A DNA stretch of 46,063 bases from Arthrobacter terricola (GTDB taxonomy: Bacteria; Actinomycetota; Actinomycetes; Actinomycetales; Micrococcaceae): assembly GCF_004354015.1 (NCBI RefSeq), contig NZ_SMRU01000036.1, forward strand, positions 1 to 46,063. Reading direction: 5' to 3'. Below the pieces are notes generated by a model that was given only the letters and a program-made list of their open reading frames with translations, was not told where the DNA came from and did not search any database. Below are positions 40,076 to 46,063 of this stretch, one piece after another. Position 1 is the stretch's first letter. Every line of letters begins with the position of its first letter. The translations under genes and the position numbers were made by a program.

Positions 40076-40104
40076 ACATTATCTTGTGATCACAAATCAC
40101 ACAA
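40076..40104 (-). promoter_or_regulatory. putA promoter with embedded GntR-type operator
   Basis: On the minus strand TTGTGT (40104-40099), 17-bp spacer, TAATGT (40081-40076). The perfect palindrome TTGTGATCACAA (40084-40095) fills the spacer, so a bound regulator would block RNA polymerase. Confidence 0.7.
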
Positions 40105-40130
40105 GGTCTGAGCGAATCCGGCCGCTGCAG

Positions 40131-40709
40131 TTAATCCGAGTGGATGGTTGTGACGGCGAGGAGGCAGTCCTCGGCGTGAAGTTCCTCCACTTCCGAACCG
40201 AGGATGAGCGTAGCCAGATCCGTCAGCCTCCGATCTCCGGTCAAGGTTGCCCGTCCGGCCAAGACGGTGGCGGCAACGACGCCGGCCCTCGGGTCCAGTT
40301 GCAGCCTTCCGTTCCGTCGTGCTGTCAACACCGCCCCGGCGGAAATGGAGCGATGGGTCATGAGGTTCAGGCCTAGCTGCGGGCCTGCCGTGAGCAACGC
40401 GACCTGGACTTTCGCCTCTCCCGTGAATTCGACGGCCTGGCCCAGTTCGAGCGTGCGCTGGACGCCGTTGATGCTGAGGGTCAGCGGTCCGGGGCTGGCA
40501 AGCGTGAAGATGCGGTCGATTCCGGGTAGCAGGGAGAAGTCCGCGGCCCGGGTCAACTCGGCCAGGCTGAGCCGCCAGGCGTACCCGGCGGTATGCGGCG
40601 CATCCCTGAATCCGATGCCGATCTCGCGCGTGGCACCGCCACCGTTGGCCCATCTCATTCGGGAGAGCCGGGCTGGATGGACAACTTTGAAACCTGATGG
40701 TTTTGGCAC
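40131..40709 (-). CDS. HutD family protein
   Basis: A 192-residue cupin-like HutD/Ves protein. Characteristic elements are MRWANGGGATREIGIGF near the start, WRLSLAELTRAADFSLLPGIDR, and a long beta-rich remainder. HutD is found in histidine-use operons, where it is proposed to limit pathway flux by binding an intermediate such as formylglutamate; here it lies with hydroxyproline/proline genes instead. It starts with GTG 40709, with AAGGAAG close upstream. The TGTGATCACA operator is 59 bp upstream, the same distance as in putA. Confidence 0.85.
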   Translation of the reverse strand: MPKPSGFKVVHPARLSRMRWANGGGATREIGIGFRDAPHTAGYAWRLSLAELTRAADFSLLPGIDRIFTLASPGPLTLSINGVQRTLELGQAVEFTGEAKVQVALLTAGPQLGLNLMTHRSISAGAVLTARRNGRLQLDPRAGVVAATVLAGRATLTGDRRLTDLATLILGSEVEELHAEDCLLAVTTIHSD

Positions 40710-40764
40710 TTGCTTCCTTCATTTGTAGGGGGAGCATGGAACGAGACCATGAATAAGCAAACTC

Positions 40765-40793
40765 TTGTGTGATCACATATCGCAAGTTATGGT
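40765..40793 (+). promoter_or_regulatory. Promoter/operator of the reductase-racemase operon and of hutD
   Basis: Plus strand: TTGTGT (40765-40770), 17-bp spacer, TATGGT (40788-40793). TGTGATCACA (40768-40777) overlaps the -35 box and spacer. The leftward hutD-like gene shares the site; its own -10 box is less clear. Confidence 0.65.
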
Positions 40794-40888
40794 GATCAGA
40801 CCACAATCTTTGGAGACGGCGCAGCCTGTCCAATGGCTGCGCTCCCCGGCTGGCACCGACGCCCGCTCGTTGAAAGGACTAATCCCTG

Positions 40889-41872
40889 ATGACCACCATT
40901 CGCAGCGAGGAATTGGCTGCCCTGTGCGAGCGTGCGCTGCTGGCCGCTGGCGCCGATGGGCAGGCCGCCCAGGTCCTGGCCAGTGCCACCGTTGAAGCGG
41001 AGCTCGTGGGCAACCGCGCCGTCGGCGTCGCCCACCTGTTCGACTACCTTGATGGTTACCGGACAGGCCGCATTGTCGCGGACGCCCAGCCCGCCGTTCG
41101 GCGCGCCGCGGGAGCCGTCGTCGACGTCGATGCCCGCAACGGACTGGCCCAAGTCGCCTTCGAAGACGCCTTGGAAGAACTGCTGCAGGCCACCCGGGAG
41201 TCCGGCATCGCGGCCTTGTGGATCCGCGGGTCATACACTTGCGGCGAACTCGGCTACTACCCCCGCCGCCTGGCCGGGCAGGGAATTGTGGCCCTGGCCT
41301 CTGCAAACAGCCCTTCCCTCATGTCGCTGGGTGGAGCGCCCAAGCCGATCCTTGGCACAAATCCGCTGGCATATGGCATCCCGCGGCCCGGCAAGCTCCC
41401 GGTAGTGATCGACCAGGCCTCTTCATCCACGGCGTTCGTCAATATCAGGCGGGCCGCCGAGGCGGGCGATCCCATTCCGGCCGGGTGGGCCCTTGGTCCT
41501 GACGGGCAACCCACCCAAGACGCGGAACAAGCCCTCCACGGCACGCTCCTGCCTTTTGGTGGCCACCGTGGCGGAAACATCGCATTGCTCGTCGAGATTC
41601 TGGCGACGCTCTCCGGGGCCAACTTCTCGATGGATGCCGCCCCATTCGATCACGGGGCAACATCGCCGGGCATTGGAGTGTTCCTGCTGTGCATCGATCC
41701 CGGCATCTTCTCAGGATCTGTAGAACGCCTCACGAAACAGCTCGAAACCCTGCAGGGCGAGCACCAGGTCCGGCTCCCGGCCCTTGAAAACACCAAGCTC
41801 CCCGAGGAGGTCACTATCGACGACGGCCTCCTGGACCGTTTGCGCGCCGCAGAAGCCCACGGCGCCAAGTAA
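40889..41872 (+). CDS. Ldh-family oxidoreductase, probable 1-pyrroline-2-carboxylate reductase
   Basis: A 327-residue member of the malate/L-lactate dehydrogenase (Ldh_2) family, which binds NAD(P) in a fold unlike Rossmann dehydrogenases. Recognisable are ELVGNRAVGVAHLFDYLDGYRTG (catalytic His region), GLAQVAFEDALEE, the GYYPRRLAGQGIVALASANSPSLMSLGGAPKPILGTNPLAYGIP block, and FGGHRGGNIALLVEIL. Members next to trans-3-hydroxyproline dehydratase genes reduce 1-pyrroline-2-carboxylate to L-proline, and the downstream racemase-family gene makes that the best guess here. ATG 40889 has AAAGGA upstream. Confidence 0.85.
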   Translation: MTTIRSEELAALCERALLAAGADGQAAQVLASATVEAELVGNRAVGVAHLFDYLDGYRTGRIVADAQPAVRRAAGAVVDVDARNGLAQVAFEDALEELLQATRESGIAALWIRGSYTCGELGYYPRRLAGQGIVALASANSPSLMSLGGAPKPILGTNPLAYGIPRPGKLPVVIDQASSSTAFVNIRRAAEAGDPIPAGWALGPDGQPTQDAEQALHGTLLPFGGHRGGNIALLVEILATLSGANFSMDAAPFDHGATSPGIGVFLLCIDPGIFSGSVERLTKQLETLQGEHQVRLPALENTKLPEEVTIDDGLLDRLRAAEAHGAK

Positions 41873-41919
41873 CCCACCTCCAACCACCACTTCCCCAACA
41901 GAGAATCCAGGCGAAGCCA

Positions 41920-43026
41920 ATGTCCTTCAAACGAATGATCCAATCCGTGGAGACCCACTCCGGTGAACCCATGCGCGTCATCACCGGCGGCGTGCCGCAC
42001 ATCCCCGGCGACACGGTTTACGAGCAAATGAAATGGCTCGAGGAAAACGACGACCAGCTCCGCAAGCTCATGCTCCGCGAACCCCGCGGATATCCGCCGT
42101 TGTGCTGCAACCTGATCGTGCCCCCGAAGCATCCGGACGCCGTCGCCGGCTTCATCATCATGGAGCAGGTGGAATACCCGGTCATGAGCGGCGGCAACAC
42201 TATCGCCGTCGCTACGGTCCTCCTGGAAACCGGAATGATTCCCATGGAGGAGCCCATCACCAAATTCAACCTGGAAGCGCCTGCCGGCCTCATCGCCATC
42301 GAGGCCGAATGCAAGGACGGCAAGGTTAAGCAGGTCAAGTTCAAGAACGTCCCCGCGTATGCCGTTTATCTTGACACCGCGATCGACGTTCCCGAGCTCG
42401 GCCAGGTGACCGTCGACGTCGCGTGGGGCGGCATGTTCTATGTCATCGCGGATGTCAGCCAGTTCGAAGGGCTGGATCTTGTCCCGGAGCAGGGGCGTGA
42501 CATCACGCGTATCTCGTCCCTGATCCTCCGCGCAGCCCAGGACCAGCTGCCTGTATCGCATCCGGACTATCCCGGCATCGGCATCACCATCTCCCAGCTT
42601 TCCGGGCTCACCAACAACCCCAACGCGGACCGCAAGAACGCCGTTACCGTCGCCAGTGGCCCGGTGGACTTCGACAATCCCGCCACGTGGACCGGCGGCG
42701 TCGATCGGTGCCCCTGCGGGACCGGAACGTGCGCAAAGATGGCAACCCTGCACGCCAAGGGCCAACTCGCACTGAACCAGCCCTTCCGCCATGAAGGCAT
42801 CCTCGGCAACGTCTACACCGGCGAACTGGTGGAAGAAGTGACGATCCACGACCACGTCGGAGTAGTCCCGACGCTCAGCGGCCAGGCGTGGATAACCGGC
42901 TTCAGCACCTGGGTCCTGGATCACGACGACCCGTTCCCCAACGGCTTCACCGTGGGCGACATCTGGGCCCCGCAAGAGCAGGAACAAGGCGCACCCGCCT
43001 TCGCTGCAGCTGAAACAGCCAGCTAG
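41920..43026 (+). CDS. Proline racemase family enzyme, probable trans-3-hydroxy-L-proline dehydratase
   Basis: A 368-residue proline racemase superfamily protein. The first catalytic position, Cys in MCGHN of racemases and epimerases, is Ser90 here (VMSGGNT). The second is kept as Cys266 in DRCPCGTGT. Loss of the first Cys is not expected of a two-base racemase and fits trans-3-hydroxyproline dehydratases, which need only one strong base; 4-hydroxyproline epimerase activity cannot be excluded. The start is ATG 41920, 47 bp after the reductase, and a strong terminator follows. With the reductase it would turn trans-3-hydroxy-L-proline into L-proline for PutA. Confidence 0.85.
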   Translation: MSFKRMIQSVETHSGEPMRVITGGVPHIPGDTVYEQMKWLEENDDQLRKLMLREPRGYPPLCCNLIVPPKHPDAVAGFIIMEQVEYPVMSGGNTIAVATVLLETGMIPMEEPITKFNLEAPAGLIAIEAECKDGKVKQVKFKNVPAYAVYLDTAIDVPELGQVTVDVAWGGMFYVIADVSQFEGLDLVPEQGRDITRISSLILRAAQDQLPVSHPDYPGIGITISQLSGLTNNPNADRKNAVTVASGPVDFDNPATWTGGVDRCPCGTGTCAKMATLHAKGQLALNQPFRHEGILGNVYTGELVEEVTIHDHVGVVPTLSGQAWITGFSTWVLDHDDPFPNGFTVGDIWAPQEQEQGAPAFAAAETAS

Positions 43027-43060
43027 GCTACAGGCGAAAGTCGTCCGCAGCAGTCCCACG

Positions 43061-43107
43061 ACGGCGCCTGCCACCACTTCACAGTGGTGGCAGGCGCCGT
43101 TACTTTC
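43061..43107 (+). terminator. Terminator after the racemase-family gene
   Basis: Perfect 17-bp stem (43061-43077 with 43084-43100), 6-nt loop, followed by TACTTTCTT. Confidence 0.92.
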
Positions 43108-43125
43108 TTGAAAGGTATTAAACAG

Positions 43126-44289
43126 TTGAGTGCGTTCGGCTATCTGGCTGCCTCTATACCGCAAAGAACGGCGATGGCCGGTTCCCTCGTCGCACTTCCC
43201 ATCCTGGCGATCGACCAGACCCATAATGTGGCTGTCGGGGGTGGCTTGGTGGCGGCATTCCTTGGCCCTAGCGTGGTTGCAGCTCCGGCAGTCGGGGCAG
43301 CACTCGACATGGCGCGTCGCCCCGCGATACTCGTCGCGGCTTCAGGACTACTCACGGCCCTGGCCTTCCTTGCGGCCGCCAATCTGAACCAACTGCCGCT
43401 GCCCGCCGTGATAACCCTGATGGCTTTCGCGGGCGCAGCTTCGCCCTTTTACATGGGCGGATTGTCCAGCTTCGTCGCTGATACGATTCCGGACGGACGG
43501 CGGGCATTCGCCTACGATGCGCTCTCTTACAACGTCTCAGCAGTGGCCGGCCCCGCGCTTGTTGCCCTGATTGCGGCGTTTCTTTCCGCGCAGGCCGCCC
43601 TCTTCGCTTTGGCGGGAATCTGTCTTGCCGGCACTTCATTTGCCGGTGCCATCAAGGGGCGTGCCCACCACCATTCATCAGAGCCGCCATGGCAGGTTGT
43701 CAAAGCGGGATTTCGAAGGATTTTCGCGCACCGACCCCTCGCGATCGTGACGGCCTCCTCGACACTGACCCAGGTGGGCCAAGGCGGTTTGGCGATTGCC
43801 GTCGTCGCACTTTCCGTTGAACGGGTGGGGTCACCGCGCGAAGGTGCCGGTCTGGTGACAGCCTTCGCTGTCGGCAGCCTGATCGGCGCCCTCTGGGAGA
43901 CCTTGCGGCCCAGCCGCGGGCGTCCTGACCGCACCATGACGGCAGGTTTTGTGGCAACAGGATTGCTGACAATCAGCGCCGCCTTTGACCTCGGCATGCC
44001 TTGGGTTTTCGTCACCATCGGACTGTCCGGCGTCTTTACGGCTTCAACGACGACGGCGATGCTCCGTCTGCGCGACCGGCACAGTACTCCGCGGCTCAAG
44101 TCCCAGGTTTTCACCGTCAGTGCCGGTTTGCGCACGAGCGCATCGGCCGGCGGTGCCATGCTCGCTGCCGCCGCCACCGGTTTGGGCGGGGCCTTGTCCC
44201 TGAGTACTTTGGGGATCATTTGGATCGTCTCGGCAGCAGTGATGTTCGCCTATCCCAGGTCCCCGCCCGCGACGGACGCTGAGGCTTAG
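43126..44289 (+). CDS. MFS transporter
   Basis: A 387-residue membrane protein with about 12 hydrophobic segments; the two halves are joined by a His/Ser loop (RAHHHSSEPPW). It belongs to the group of MFS proteins with weak motif A (VGAALDMARRPAILVA). The frame is open back to a GTG inside the terminator hairpin; TTG 43126 is preferred because GAAAGG lies 10 nt before it and the frame then opens directly with the first helix. ATG 43174 would delete part of that helix. The substrate is unknown; position suggests hydroxyproline-related import or an unrelated efflux role. Its stop overlaps that of the convergent gene (TTAG). Confidence 0.75.
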   Translation: MSAFGYLAASIPQRTAMAGSLVALPILAIDQTHNVAVGGGLVAAFLGPSVVAAPAVGAALDMARRPAILVAASGLLTALAFLAAANLNQLPLPAVITLMAFAGAASPFYMGGLSSFVADTIPDGRRAFAYDALSYNVSAVAGPALVALIAAFLSAQAALFALAGICLAGTSFAGAIKGRAHHHSSEPPWQVVKAGFRRIFAHRPLAIVTASSTLTQVGQGGLAIAVVALSVERVGSPREGAGLVTAFAVGSLIGALWETLRPSRGRPDRTMTAGFVATGLLTISAAFDLGMPWVFVTIGLSGVFTASTTTAMLRLRDRHSTPRLKSQVFTVSAGLRTSASAGGAMLAAAATGLGGALSLSTLGIIWIVSAAVMFAYPRSPPATDAEA

Positions 44290-44714
44290 TCTGCGTCGTA
44301 GGTGTTGGCGATGTAGACGTCGCAGGGCGCGTTATGGGCCACACTGTTGGCCACGCTGCCCAGGACGCGTCCGATGCCTCGCATCCTCCGGTTGCCCACC
44401 ACAATAAGGCGGGCTTCCTTTTGGTTTGCCTCCCTGATGATGGCATCGGCCGGCCTGCCGCCGGCTGCCGCATAGGTGATGTTGATGTTCCCGCCGAGGG
44501 TATCGGCGACGGTCCTTGCTACTTGTTCGGCCTTGTCGGCGTCTGACACGAGCCATTTGTTGCTGCCGGTACCGAACACGTCCGAACGGTCGCTATCAAA
44601 CGCCGAAACCACATGGAGGGTCGCGCCGAGTGCCGTGGCGAGATCTCTCGCGGTTTCCGCCGCTTTTCGTGCTGTGGGGCTGCCGTCAACGCCTACAACA
44701 ACGGTTCCGCTCAT
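44286..44714 (-). CDS. Universal stress protein (UspA family)
   Basis: A 142-residue single-domain UspA protein. The ATP-binding signature G-x2-G-x9-G-S is seen in VGNRRMRGIGRVLGSVANSVAHNAPCDV, and the N-terminal VVVGVDGSPTARKAAETA strand-loop is typical. Such proteins bind ATP and act in stress survival in the cytoplasm. AAGGGAG lies upstream of ATG 44714. The stop codon shares four bases with the convergent MFS gene. Confidence 0.93.
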   Translation of the reverse strand: MSGTVVVGVDGSPTARKAAETARDLATALGATLHVVSAFDSDRSDVFGTGSNKWLVSDADKAEQVARTVADTLGGNINITYAAAGGRPADAIIREANQKEARLIVVGNRRMRGIGRVLGSVANSVAHNAPCDVYIANTYDAD

Positions 44715-44787
44715 GTCCTTGCTCCCTTGCTTTGTTTCGTTTTACTTGAGTGCCAAGGGCGCGTACGGCGCCCGTCGGGTAGCGGAA

Positions 44788-44820
44788 GGGCGGCGCCGGA
44801 CAGGATATCCGGCGCCGCCC
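44788..44820 (-). terminator. Hairpin after the ABC substrate-binding gene
   Basis: GGGCGGCGCCGGA (44788-44800) pairs perfectly with TCCGGCGCCGCCC (44808-44820), 7-nt loop. It lies 32 bp beyond the stop codon; no T run. Confidence 0.7.
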
Positions 44821-44852
44821 TTGGCGCCGCCCTTGTTCAGGTGGTGCTCCTA

Positions 44853-45722
44853 TTACAGTTCGCTGGGCGCACCCGGCTCGCCGACCGCCGGGTCGAGTCC
44901 GTACTTTTCGAGGATCTTCTTGATGGTGCCGTCCGCGCGGAGCTTCATGATGTCGTCGTCGATCGCCTTGCCGAGGGCCTGGTCGTCGAGGCTCGAGGGC
45001 AACATGACTTGGCCCACCGAGGCGAATTCAGGGACATGCGGGTTCGGTTTGACGTCGATCACCTTCGCGCCGTCGATGGGCGCGGTCTTGAAACGGCCCT
45101 TGGCTGATGCGGCGGATGCCACGATGGCGTCGATGCGTCCTGCCTTGAGGTCCGCGTAGATGGACTCGTCGTCCTGGTAGATCTTGAAGTTGTCGCCGAG
45201 CCAGTTCTGCAGGCTGTTGTTGTAAAGGTTGCCGGCGACCGAGCCGACCTTCTTGCCCGCGAGGTCGTCACTCGTGAGGCCCTTGGTGGAGATGATCGCC
45301 TGGGGGTCGTTCCACAGAGGGGTGCTCATGTACACGATGCTCGAGCGTGCCTTGGTGCGCAGCCAGTCACCCGAGCCGATGTCGACGCGCTTGGACTGCA
45401 CGGAGGGGATGACCGCACCGGCACCGCCGGAGGAGCTGACGGTGACCTGGAGGCATTCGAGCTTGGCGATCTCGCCGATCAGGTCACCTTCGGTACCCGT
45501 GACGCCGCCGTCGGGGGTCAGGGTTGTGGCTGGTGCGTAGTCGTAGCTGGCCACGGTGAGTTGGCCTTGTGTGAGGGTTTTGAGGCCGTCGTGGGCGGGT
45601 TTGCAGCTGGAATTGCTGCTGGCACTGTCGGTGCCTCCGCAGGCTGCGAGGGAGAGCGCGAGCAGGCCGGCGGCGGTGCCGGCTGAAAGCGCGCGCACGA
45701 GGACGCGGGGAGTGCGTGACAT
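44853..45722 (-). CDS. ABC transporter substrate-binding lipoprotein, amino-acid type
   Basis: A 289-residue SBP family 3 protein, which captures amino acids or similar solutes outside the membrane. The N-terminus has a basic stretch, a hydrophobic core and the lipobox LAAC with Cys28 as the lipidation site. The two-lobed binding domain shows GDLIGEIAKLECLQV, VDIGSGDWLRTKARSSIVYMSTPLW, DLAGKKVGSVAGNLYNN, YADLKAGRIDAIVASAAS and a closing LRADGTIKKILEKYGLD, all typical. The exact ligand is unknown. The permease gene lies 43 bp upstream in the same direction. Confidence 0.9.
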   Translation of the reverse strand: MSRTPRVLVRALSAGTAAGLLALSLAACGGTDSASSNSSCKPAHDGLKTLTQGQLTVASYDYAPATTLTPDGGVTGTEGDLIGEIAKLECLQVTVSSSGGAGAVIPSVQSKRVDIGSGDWLRTKARSSIVYMSTPLWNDPQAIISTKGLTSDDLAGKKVGSVAGNLYNNSLQNWLGDNFKIYQDDESIYADLKAGRIDAIVASAASAKGRFKTAPIDGAKVIDVKPNPHVPEFASVGQVMLPSSLDDQALGKAIDDDIMKLRADGTIKKILEKYGLDPAVGEPGAPSEL

Positions 45723-45765
45723 GGTTCTTCTTTCTTTGCTGTGGTGTTGGAGATGTGGGGGTGTT

Positions 45766-46063
45766 TTAGTTGCGTTGGAGGTGGCGGTTGAGGCGTTGTT
45801 CGAGGAGTTTGACGAGGGCGAGGAAGAGGAGGGTGAGGGTGCCGTAGAGGATGGAGGTGAGGAGGTAGACGGAGAGGTATTGGAAGGTGATGGAGCCGAT
45901 TTCGAAGGCTTTGGACATGAGTTCGGGCACGGCGATGACGAAGGCGAGGGCGCTGCCTTGGAAGACGAGGACGGCGAGTCCTGCCAGGGGCGGGGTGGAG
46001 ATGCGCAGGGCTTGGGGGAGGATGATGATGCGGAATCCGGTGAAGCCGGACAGTCCGGAGGTG
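45766..46063 (-). CDS. ABC transporter permease, amino-acid type (5' part outside window)
   Basis: The frame runs from the right edge to a TAA at 45768-45766, giving the last 98 residues of a HisM/GlnP-type permease. It contains the cytoplasmic EAA-loop end FRIIILPQALRISTPPLAGLAV, a hydrophobic segment, FEIGSITFQYLSVYLLTSILYGTLTLLFL and a basic tail LEQRLNRH. It would form the membrane channel for the binding protein encoded next. Third codon positions are almost all C. Confidence 0.85.
   Translation of the reverse strand, partial: TSGLSGFTGFRIIILPQALRISTPPLAGLAVLVFQGSALAFVIAVPELMSKAFEIGSITFQYLSVYLLTSILYGTLTLLFLALVKLLEQRLNRHLQRN

Noticed and set aside
43084..43125. Earlier GTG start for the MFS gene.
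   Set aside because: The GTG lies in the right arm of the preceding terminator; TTG 43126 has a ribosome site and begins with the first helix.
1..46063. CRISPR arrays, insertion sequences, integrases or phage genes.
   Set aside because: No regularly spaced repeats, transposase motifs, terminal repeats or integrase signatures were found on either strand.

Overview
The window is high-GC (strong G/C at third codon positions), densely packed chromosomal DNA. Actinobacterial families dominate: DUF4383, DUF456, a GerW-like protein, monofunctional proline dehydrogenase, HutD and HipA. Putative promoters have TANNNT -10 boxes, and several genes look leaderless. Together this suggests a soil member of the Micrococcaceae (Arthrobacter, Pseudarthrobacter or Paenarthrobacter type); the genus is inferred from gene style, not from a marker gene. 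I found no rRNA, tRNA, insertion sequence, prophage or CRISPR array.

Layout. (1) 1-7343: a catabolic cluster. A sugar-porter type MFS transporter diverges from a five-gene operon encoding an FMNH2-dependent monooxygenase, a flavin amine oxidase, a flavin reductase, a SnoaL-like protein and an aldehyde dehydrogenase. (2) 7411-13180: mannitol uptake and use (ptsI, a TetR regulator, mtlA, mtlD). (3) 13274-21122: transport and regulation: a CycA-like permease, a MarR-MFS pair, a DHA2 exporter, an RraA-family protein, another MFS transporter and a TetR regulator. (4) 21360-27164: malic enzyme, small membrane proteins, an uncharacterised TPR-like protein, a GerW-like protein, a LysE exporter and two Lrp/AsnC regulators. 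(5) 27537-31758: gluQ, a quinone-oxidoreductase-like enzyme, a serine hydrolase, an HD-domain protein and a DUF1003 protein. (6) 31868-35557: hipBA, a membrane protein resembling transmembrane terpene cyclases, and a GNAT-AAA+ fusion. (7) 35662-44289: hydroxyproline/proline catabolism: GntR and IclR regulators, P5C dehydrogenase, proline dehydrogenase, HutD, an Ldh-family reductase, a proline-racemase-family enzyme and an MFS transporter. (8) 44286-46063: a universal stress protein and an amino-acid ABC transporter cut by the window end.

Two systems stand out. In region 7, OO (racemase family), the Ldh-family reductase, proline dehydrogenase and P5C dehydrogenase form a plausible complete route from trans-3-hydroxy-L-proline through pyrroline-2-carboxylate and L-proline to glutamate. 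The same core palindrome, TGTGATCACA, lies inside the promoters of both arms, which suggests one regulator, most likely the local GntR protein. In region 1, the monooxygenase, reductase, amine oxidase and dehydrogenase set looks like a dedicated pathway for an unidentified nitrogen-containing compound, with repeated GAAC/GTTC half-sites in the divergent control region. Further points of interest are the acetyltransferase-AAA+ fusion, the candidate terpene cyclase, a DasR-like operator before malic enzyme, and a 31-bp repeat present in three copies.
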